From positions 62,001-126,000 of the forward strand of contig CADCFG010000009.1 of assembly GCA_902800625.1 (NCBI GenBank): a DNA stretch of 64,000 nt. The letters are read 5' to 3'. Within the stretch, counting starts at the first letter, position 1, and each line of letters opens with the position of its first letter. Under the pieces are notes generated by a model. The model had not been told where the DNA came from. It searched no databases and saw only the letters and a list, made by a program, of their open reading frames with translations. Of the stretch, positions 33,272 to 39,846 are shown one piece after another. This stretch comes from an uncultured Eubacteriales bacterium (GTDB lineage Bacteria > Bacillota > Clostridia > Christensenellales > Aristaeellaceae). A program made the position numbers and the translations under genes.

Positions 33272-34573
33272 CTATGCCCTGACCTCCGCCGCGCCCAGGT
33301 CGACGCCCTCGTTGAAGCGGCGGGCGTTTTCCAGCGTCTCGGCGGCGATGGCCTGCAGCGCCTCCCGGGTGAAGAAAGCCTGGTGGGAGGTCATCACCAC
33401 ATTGGGGAACATCTGCAGCCGCGCGGTCACGTCGTTGTTCAAAAACTCGGTGGAGCGGTCGGTGTACACGTTGGCGTCCTCGCCCTCGTACACGTCCAGG
33501 CCCACGGCGTGGAACTTGCCGCTCTTCAGCGCGTCGATCAGCGCCTCGGTGTCGATGAGTCCGCCCCGGGCGGTGTTCACCAGCATGGCGGTGTCCTTCA
33601 TGCGGGCGATGGCCGCGGCGTCGATCAGGTGGTATGTGCCGCCGGGGCCGTCGATCAGCGGCGCGTGCAGGGAGATCAGGTCCGAGCGCTCCAGGAGCTC
33701 CTCCCAGGGCACGTAGCTCAAAAGGCCCTCCTCCTCAAGCGCCCTGTTGGGATAGGCGTCCCAGGCGATCACCGACATGCCGAAGCCCTTGCAGATGCGG
33801 GCCATGCACTGGCCGATCTTGCCCGTGCCCACGATGCCTGCCACCTTGTTGTGCAGGTCAAGGCCCAGGAGACCCGACAGCGCGAAGTTGTTGTCCCGCA
33901 CCTTGTTCACGGCCTTGTGCAGGCGGCGGTTGGCGGTCATGACGAGGCTCATCGCGTGCTCGGCCACGGCATAGGGCGAATAGGCCGGCACCCGGGCCAC
34001 CTTGATGCCCCGCTCCTTGCAGGCCTGCAGGTCCACGTTGTTGAACCCGGCGCAGCGCAGCAATATCAGCCGCACGCCGACCTCCGCCAGCGTCTCCACC
34101 GCCGCCCGGGGCAGCTCGTCGTTCACGAACACGCACACCGCGTCGAAGCCCCTGGCCAGGTTGGCGGTCTCCGGCGTCAGGCGGCAGCTGTAGTACTTGA
34201 TGGAGCAGTTGTAGGTGCCCTCGCCCCGGTCCCTGGCCAGCTCGCTGAAGAACAGCCGGTCGTAGTCATGGGTGCCGAAGAAGGCGATGTGCAGGAGGGG
34301 CGTCCTGCGCCTGTCCCACATCTTCTCCCGCAGCACGCGGTACACCTCGTTCAGCGCGGCCTGCTCGTCGCCGCCCTCGGCGCAGATCTCCAGCACCGCG
34401 CCCTTCCCGGCGCGCAGGGCGAGCAGCTCCAGCACATTGGAGCCGCTGGCGGTCCGGCCGTCGTACTTCACGGTGATCTGGGAGGCCAGGCCCACACAGG
34501 TCTGGGCCAGGAACGCCGCCGGGCGGGCATGCAGCCCCAGCGCGCCGGTGACTTCATAATTCATGATGGTCAT
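33272..34573 (-). CDS. HPr-like domain fused to D-lactate dehydrogenase
   Basis: A 433-residue two-domain protein. Residues 1-88 align without gaps to PTS phosphocarrier HPr: the phospho-acceptor His falls exactly at position 15 in LGLHARPAAF, and KG at 57-58. Position 46, the regulatory serine of HPr, is Asn (GSN, with Ser at 45). Residues 93-433 are a D-2-hydroxyacid dehydrogenase of the D-lactate type: GxGxxG at 249-254, NAD-ribose Asp272, catalytic Arg336 (NTARGG), Glu in DVYEGE (361-365) and His397 (TSHQAFFT). Start ATG 34573 has GGGGA eight bases upstream. Pyruvate-to-D-lactate activity is likely; phosphorylation by PTS enzyme I is inferred. Confidence 0.9.
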   Translation of the reverse strand: MTIMNYEVTGALGLHARPAAFLAQTCVGLASQITVKYDGRTASGSNVLELLALRAGKGAVLEICAEGGDEQAALNEVYRVLREKMWDRRRTPLLHIAFFGTHDYDRLFFSELARDRGEGTYNCSIKYYSCRLTPETANLARGFDAVCVFVNDELPRAAVETLAEVGVRLILLRCAGFNNVDLQACKERGIKVARVPAYSPYAVAEHAMSLVMTANRRLHKAVNKVRDNNFALSGLLGLDLHNKVAGIVGTGKIGQCMARICKGFGMSVIAWDAYPNRALEEEGLLSYVPWEELLERSDLISLHAPLIDGPGGTYHLIDAAAIARMKDTAMLVNTARGGLIDTEALIDALKSGKFHAVGLDVYEGEDANVYTDRSTEFLNNDVTARLQMFPNVVMTSHQAFFTREALQAIAAETLENARRFNEGVDLGAAEVRA

Positions 34574-34683
34574 GGTGAACTTCCCCTTTGTCTCCTTAGC
34601 TGTCATTTTACTATATTTCCGCCGGAAAGTAAAGCAAACCGGCGCGCCTGATTCGCGTTTTTCTTCAATATAATTTCAGTCAA
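34574..34683. other. Divergent intergenic region, HPr-LDH and rnf
   Basis: AT-richer spacer between two divergent transcripts. No repeat or small ORF is evident. An in-frame extension of the HPr-LDH gene to 34606 is possible but lacks support. Confidence 0.5.
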
Positions 34684-34713
34684 TTGCCATTTACAAACCC
34701 CTTTAAATATGAT
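34684..34713 (+). promoter_or_regulatory. Probable promoter of the rnf-nrfA-ccs cluster
   Basis: TTGCCA (34684-34689), 18-base spacer, TATGAT (34708-34713), about 100 bases before rnfC. The long leader holds no obvious riboswitch. Confidence 0.6.
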
Positions 34714-34811
34714 AGAATTAATTTGTAGGATTATACTGTGGGCGGAATATGCAATCATGTCCGTTCGCGGCACATTCCAGTTAACAAAAAAACACGAGGA
34801 GGTCGAGGACC

Positions 34812-36158
34812 TTGAAGCACACCTTTCGCGGCGGAGTGCATCCGGCCGGGCACAAAGAGCTGAGCCGGGAAATGCCGCTGCGCGACTTTCTGCCCGCGGG
34901 CGAGATGGTCTTCCCGCTTTCGCAGCACATCGGGAAGCCCGCCAAGCCCATTGTGAAGAAGGGCGACAGCGTGCTGGTGGGCCAGCGCATCGCCGAGGCG
35001 GACGGCTATATCTCCGCCAACATCGCTTCCTCCTGCTCCGGCACGGTGAAGGCCATCGAGAAGCGCCGGGTACTGACCGGCGCCATGGCGGACTGCATCG
35101 TCATCGAAAACGACGGCCAGTTCACCCCCGCGGAGGACTATACCCGCCGGCAGGAGCCCGACAGCGTCTCCAACGAGCAGATCATCAGCCGCGTCCAGGA
35201 GGCCGGCGTGGTGGGCCTGGGCGGCGCAGGCTTCCCCACCTGCGTGAAGCTCAAGCCCAAGGACCCGCAGGCCATCCGCGTGGTGATCGCCAACGGCGCG
35301 GAGTGCGAGCCGTACCTGACCTGCAACGACCAGCTGATGCGCACCAAGGCCCCGGAGATTATCGAGGGCCTGGAGCTGGTACTGAGGCTGTTCCCCCGGG
35401 CCAAGGGCGTGGTGGCCATCGAGGACAACAAGCCCGAGGCCATCGCCGCCATGCGGCAGGCCGCGACCGGCAAGGAAAAGATCGAAGTGCGCGCCATGAA
35501 GACCAAGTACCCCCAGGGCGGCGAGCGCAGCCTGATCCAGGCCATCGCCGGGGTGGACTTCCCGCTTTCCCAGCTGCCCGCGGACGTGGGCTGCATCGTG
35601 GACAACGTGGGCACCCTGTACGCCATCCAGCGGGCGGTGCTGTACAACGAGCCGCTGTATTCCCAGTGCCTCACTCTCACCGGCGAGGCGGTGAAGAATC
35701 CCGGCAACTATATCGTGCGGGACGGCACCAGCTTTGCGGAGCTGCTGAACCACGCCGGCGGCCTGAAGGAAGGCGTCAACCTCAAAAAGGCCATGGTGGG
35801 CGGCCCGATGATGGGCTTCGCCATGAGCGAGTTGAACGTGCCCATCCAGAAGCAGAACAACGGACTGACGCTGCTGGCGGAGGACCCCAATGAAAAAGCC
35901 GAGGCCCAGATGACCGCCTGCCTGCGCTGCGGGCGCTGCACCACGGTCTGCCCCGTGGGCCTGCTGCCCCAGCTGATGAGCGAGGCCATCTTCATGGGCA
36001 ACCTGGAGCGCTATGAAAAGAAGCTCTACGGCCTGGAGTGCATCCAGTGCGGCTCCTGCACCTATGTATGCCCGGCCAAGCGGCCTTTGATGCAGGAATT
36101 CAAGCAGGCCAAGGCCGAAATCCTGGCGCGCAGGCGCGCGGAAGGGGGCGGAAAGTAA
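34812..36158 (+). CDS. rnfC: RnfC, NADH/flavin- and Fe-S-containing subunit of the Rnf complex
   Basis: Peripheral subunit where NAD(H) is thought to react in the ferredoxin:NAD oxidoreductase that pumps Na+ or H+. The 448 residues open KHTFRGGVHPAGHK, contain GLGGAGFPTCVKL and GAECEPYLTCND, and end with two [4Fe-4S] motifs, CLRCGRCTTVCP from residue 370 and CIQCGSCTYVCP from 410. The start is TTG at 34812 with GGAGG nine bases before it. It begins the cluster C-DG-E-A-B-nrfA. Confidence 0.95.
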   Translation: MKHTFRGGVHPAGHKELSREMPLRDFLPAGEMVFPLSQHIGKPAKPIVKKGDSVLVGQRIAEADGYISANIASSCSGTVKAIEKRRVLTGAMADCIVIENDGQFTPAEDYTRRQEPDSVSNEQIISRVQEAGVVGLGGAGFPTCVKLKPKDPQAIRVVIANGAECEPYLTCNDQLMRTKAPEIIEGLELVLRLFPRAKGVVAIEDNKPEAIAAMRQAATGKEKIEVRAMKTKYPQGGERSLIQAIAGVDFPLSQLPADVGCIVDNVGTLYAIQRAVLYNEPLYSQCLTLTGEAVKNPGNYIVRDGTSFAELLNHAGGLKEGVNLKKAMVGGPMMGFAMSELNVPIQKQNNGLTLLAEDPNEKAEAQMTACLRCGRCTTVCPVGLLPQLMSEAIFMGNLERYEKKLYGLECIQCGSCTYVCPAKRPLMQEFKQAKAEILARRRAEGGGK

Positions 36159-36159
36159 C

Positions 36160-37746
36160 ATGCTCACCAATCAAAACGAACTGAACCTGTCCTCCAGCCC
36201 CCATGCGAGGGACCGCTGGTCCACCGCGTTCATCATGCGCGTGGTGGTGCTGTCGCTGATGCCGGCCACCATCGTGGGCGTCGTCGTGAACGGCCTGCAC
36301 TCGCTGCTGGTGGTGCTGAGCGCCGTGCTGGCGGCGGTGCTGTCGGAATTCGTGTTCGACAAGATCGCCCATAAGAAGGACACCTGGAAGGACGGCAGCG
36401 CCGTGGTCACAGGCCTGATGCTGGCCCTGTCGCTGTCCCCCTCCGTGCCCATCAGCATGCCCATCATCGGCAGCGTGTTCGCCATCATCGTGGTGAAGTG
36501 CTGCTTCGGCGGCCTGGGCAAGAATTTTTTGAACCCGGCGCTGGCGGCGCGGTGCTTCCTGCTGATCTCCTTCGGCGCCACCATGTCCACCTACCGGGTC
36601 GTGGACGGCGTCACCTCCGCCACGCCCATGGCGCTTCTGAAGAGCGGCGAGGCCGTGAACATCACGAGCCTTTTCCTGGGCACGGCCAACGGCGTCATCG
36701 GCGGCTCCGCGCTGGCGCTGCTGGTGGGCGGCCTGGCGCTGTGGGCCATGGATATCATCCACGGCCAGATCTGCTTCTCCGTGCTGGGCGCGTTCACGCT
36801 GTGCATGGGCCTGTTCGGCGGCCAGGGCTTTGACCCGATGTTCCTGCTGGCGCACCTGCTGGGCGGCGGCGTAATCATGGGGGCGTTCTTCATGGCCACC
36901 GACTATGCCACCAGCCCCGTCGGCCGCCTGGGCCAGACGGTCTACGGCGTGCTGATCGGCGCGCTGGGCGCGCTGTTCCGCATCAAGGGCGGCGCGGCGG
37001 ACTCCTTCAGCTATTCCATCATCAGCGCCAACCTGTTCGTGCCGCTGATCGACATGTACGTCATCCCCAAGCCCTTCGCCTTCCGCAAGGGCATCTCCCA
37101 CGAATATAAGGAAGAAAAGCCGCTGATGCAGCGGATCCCCAAGCCCGTGATCGTGCTGACCGTGATCACGCTGATCGCCGGCCTGGCGCTCTCCGGCGTG
37201 TTCACCATGACCAAGGACACCATCGAGGACCAGAAGCGGGCGGCCAGCGCGGCCTCCTACCAGGTGGTGGTTCCCGACGCGGACCACTTCGACGTGGACG
37301 AGGCGCTGGACAAGGCCGTGGCCGACCTGGACGGCCAGGTCTACGGCTCCGACTACGGCCGCGTGAAGATCAACGAGGCCTTCGTGGGCAAGACCGCGGC
37401 GGACGAGGTGGCGGGCTACGCCATCAGCGTCACCACCTCCGACGGCTTTGACGGCGACGTCACCGTGGCGGTGGGCATCGCGCCAGACGGCACCGTGAAC
37501 GGCATCTCCTTTACCGAGCTGCACGAGACGCCCGGCATGGGCATGCGGGTGGACGAGGACGAGTTCAAGGGCCAGTTCAGCGGCAGGAACGTGGAAAAGT
37601 TCACGCTGAACAAGGCCGGCGGCTCCACCGAGGACGACCAGATCGACACCGTTTCCGGCGCTTCCACCACCTCCGGGGCCGTGGTCAACGCCGTGAACGC
37701 CGCGCTGGACTTCTTCCGCGCCACCGTGAAGGGAGGCAACGCCTGA
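36160..37746 (+). CDS. RnfD-RnfG fusion protein
   Basis: One 528-residue chain joins two membrane flavoproteins of the Rnf complex that are normally separate genes. Residues about 1-325 are RnfD: many membrane helices and the covalent flavin site DGVTSATP at 149-156. A linker (YKEEKPLMQRIPKP) leads to RnfG at about 335-528: one helix, then an FMN-binding domain with SGASTTSG at 499-506, the ApbE-type acceptor. No stop or frameshift separates them and the frame is clean. It begins two bases after rnfC and overlaps rnfE by one base. No apbE flavin transferase lies in the window. Confidence 0.93.
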   Translation: MLTNQNELNLSSSPHARDRWSTAFIMRVVVLSLMPATIVGVVVNGLHSLLVVLSAVLAAVLSEFVFDKIAHKKDTWKDGSAVVTGLMLALSLSPSVPISMPIIGSVFAIIVVKCCFGGLGKNFLNPALAARCFLLISFGATMSTYRVVDGVTSATPMALLKSGEAVNITSLFLGTANGVIGGSALALLVGGLALWAMDIIHGQICFSVLGAFTLCMGLFGGQGFDPMFLLAHLLGGGVIMGAFFMATDYATSPVGRLGQTVYGVLIGALGALFRIKGGAADSFSYSIISANLFVPLIDMYVIPKPFAFRKGISHEYKEEKPLMQRIPKPVIVLTVITLIAGLALSGVFTMTKDTIEDQKRAASAASYQVVVPDADHFDVDEALDKAVADLDGQVYGSDYGRVKINEAFVGKTAADEVAGYAISVTTSDGFDGDVTVAVGIAPDGTVNGISFTELHETPGMGMRVDEDEFKGQFSGRNVEKFTLNKAGGSTEDDQIDTVSGASTTSGAVVNAVNAALDFFRATVKGGNA

Positions 37747-38426
37747 TGAACAAGTATCTTGAACGGCTTTACAACGGCCTGATCAAGGAGAACCCCACGC
37801 TGATCCTGATGCTGGGCATGTGCCCCACGCTGGCGGTGTCCACCCGGGCCATGAACGGCATCGGCATGGGCCTGTCCACCACGGCGGTGCTGATCTTCTC
37901 CAACCTGGTGATCAGCCTGCTGCGCAAGGCCATCCCCGACCAGGTGCGCCTGCCCGCCTACATCGTGATCGTGGCCAGCCTGGTGACGGTGACGGAGCTG
38001 CTGATCGAGGCCTACCTGCCCTCGCTGTATGAGGCGCTGGGCATCTATATCCCGCTGATCGTGGTCAACTGCATCATCCTGGGCCGCGCGGAGGCCTATG
38101 CCAACAAGCACAGCGTGGGCCTTTCCGTGATGGACGCCATCGGCATGGGCCTGGGCTTCACCGTGGCGCTGACCCTGGCCGGCCTGCTGCGCGAGATGCT
38201 GGGCAACGGCACCGCCTTCGGCGCGCAGATCCTGCCCGCCGGCGTGGAGCCCCTGGGCATCTTCATCCAGCCTCCGGGAGCGTTCCTGATCATCGCGCTG
38301 ATCATTGCGGTGCAGAATGCCATCGGTATCAAGACCCGCCAGCGCCACCTGGTGGACGGCGGCTGCGACGGGATGTGCTCCAAGTGCACTTCTGAATGCA
38401 AAACCGGGGAGGTGAGCACCAAGTGA
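37746..38426 (+). CDS. rnfE: RnfE, membrane subunit of the Rnf complex
   Basis: A 226-residue polytopic protein, NPTLILMLGMCPTLAVSTRA opening and IYIPLIVVNCIILGRAEAYA as conserved core with the cysteine thought to bind the membrane [2Fe-2S] centre with RnfA. A C-terminal tail GGCDGMCSKCTSECK adds four cysteines not in the standard core. TGATG overlap couples it to the fusion gene before it. Confidence 0.95.
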   Translation: MNKYLERLYNGLIKENPTLILMLGMCPTLAVSTRAMNGIGMGLSTTAVLIFSNLVISLLRKAIPDQVRLPAYIVIVASLVTVTELLIEAYLPSLYEALGIYIPLIVVNCIILGRAEAYANKHSVGLSVMDAIGMGLGFTVALTLAGLLREMLGNGTAFGAQILPAGVEPLGIFIQPPGAFLIIALIIAVQNAIGIKTRQRHLVDGGCDGMCSKCTSECKTGEVSTK

Positions 38427-39001
38427 AGAGCCTGATCCTCATCGTCATCGGCAGCGCCCTGATCAACAACGTGGTGCTGAACCAGTTCCTGGGCATCTGC
38501 TCGTTCCTGGGCGTGTCCAAGCAGATCAAGGCCTCCGCCAGCCTGGGCGGCGCGGTGATCTTCGTCATCACCATCGCGAGCGCCGTGGCCAGCCTGCTGT
38601 ACGACTACGTGCTGGCGCCCTTGGGCCTGGACTACATGAAGACCATCGTGTTCATACTGGTCATCGCGGCCCTGGTACAGGTGGTGGAGATGTTCCTGAA
38701 GAAGACCTCCCCCGCCATCTACAAGGCGCTGGGCATCTACCTGCCCCTGATCACCACCAACTGCGCGGTGCTGGGCGTGGCCCTGACCAACGTGCAGGAC
38801 GGCTACAACTTCATCGAAAGCGTGCTGTCCGGCTTCGGCACCGCGGTGGGCTACACCCTGGCCATCGTGCTGCTGGCCAGCATCCGCAGCCGCATCCACG
38901 AGGACGACGTACCGGCTCCCCTGCGCGGCGCGCCCGTCGTGCTGATCGCCGCGGCGCTGATGTCCATCGCGTTCATGGGCTTCTCCGGCCTGTCGCTGTA
39001 A
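38423..39001 (+). CDS. rnfA: RnfA, membrane subunit of the Rnf complex
   Basis: A 192-residue six-helix protein homologous to RnfE and inverted in the membrane. Seen: LINNVVLNQFLGICSFLGVSK near the start and IYLPLITTNCAVLGVALTN, each holding one of the cysteines of the shared iron-sulfur centre. The start is GTG 38423, overlapping the rnfE stop (GTGA) with GGAGG ten bases upstream; an ATG-like in-frame extension inside rnfE is not needed. Confidence 0.95.
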   Translation: MKSLILIVIGSALINNVVLNQFLGICSFLGVSKQIKASASLGGAVIFVITIASAVASLLYDYVLAPLGLDYMKTIVFILVIAALVQVVEMFLKKTSPAIYKALGIYLPLITTNCAVLGVALTNVQDGYNFIESVLSGFGTAVGYTLAIVLLASIRSRIHEDDVPAPLRGAPVVLIAAALMSIAFMGFSGLSL

Positions 39002-39013
39002 TGGAGGTGCCAA

Positions 39014-39814
39014 ATGCAGACGATTCTCATTACAACGCTGGTGATCGCCGTGATCGGCATCGTGGTCGGCGCGGGCCTGGTCTACACCGGCAAAAAGTTT
39101 TATGTGAAGGTGGACGAGCGGGAGAGCGCCGTGCGCGAGGTCCTGCCCGGAAACAACTGCGGCGCCTGCGGCTTCGCGGGCTGTGACGCGCTGGCAGCGG
39201 CCGTCGCCAAGGGCGAGGCCCCGGCCAACGCCTGCCCCGTGGGCGGCATGCCCGTGGCGAAGCAGGTGGCGGCCATCATGGGCGTGGAGGCCGAGAACGT
39301 GGAGCGCAAGGTGGCCTTCGTCCGCTGCAAGGGCAGCTGCGACGTGACCCGCAACCAGGGCTACTACGTGGGCATCCAGGACTGCCGCAGCGCGGTGCTG
39401 TCCGGCCTGAACGTCACCGAGTGCGCCTACGGCTGCCTGGGCCTGGGCTCCTGCGTGAAGGCCTGCCCCCAGGACGCCATCCGCGTGGTGGACGGCGTGG
39501 CCATGGTGAACCGCAAGAAGTGCGTGGGTTGCGGGCTGTGCGCCAAGGCCTGCCCCCGGGGCTTGATCGAGCTGGTGCCCGAGAGCAAGCGGGTCTCCGT
39601 GCAGTGCTCCAACCACGACAAGGGGCCCATGGTAAAGAAGTCCTGCGCGGCGGGCTGCATCGGCTGCGGCATCTGCCAGAAGCAGTGCGAGTCCGACGCC
39701 ATCCATGTGACGAACTTCCTGGCCGCCGTGGACTACGACAAGTGCACCCAGTGCGGCAAGTGCGTCGAAAAGTGTCCCGCCAAGGTCATCACCCCGCCGC
39801 CGGTCAATCCTTGA
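39014..39814 (+). CDS. rnfB: RnfB, ferredoxin-like entry subunit of the Rnf complex
   Basis: Accepts electrons from reduced ferredoxin. The 266 residues have one N-terminal helix (about 3-25), a Fe-S domain with GNNCGACGFAGCDALA and NACPVGG, then several 4Fe-4S motifs: CLGLGSCVKACP, CVGCGLCAKACP, CIGCGICQKQCE and CTQCGKCVEKCP. It is last of the Rnf genes, 32 bases before the flavin-NrfA fusion gene. Confidence 0.96.
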   Translation: MQTILITTLVIAVIGIVVGAGLVYTGKKFYVKVDERESAVREVLPGNNCGACGFAGCDALAAAVAKGEAPANACPVGGMPVAKQVAAIMGVEAENVERKVAFVRCKGSCDVTRNQGYYVGIQDCRSAVLSGLNVTECAYGCLGLGSCVKACPQDAIRVVDGVAMVNRKKCVGCGLCAKACPRGLIELVPESKRVSVQCSNHDKGPMVKKSCAAGCIGCGICQKQCESDAIHVTNFLAAVDYDKCTQCGKCVEKCPAKVITPPPVNP

Positions 39815-39846
39815 CGGACGGCCATTGAAGAAGGGATGATAGATAT

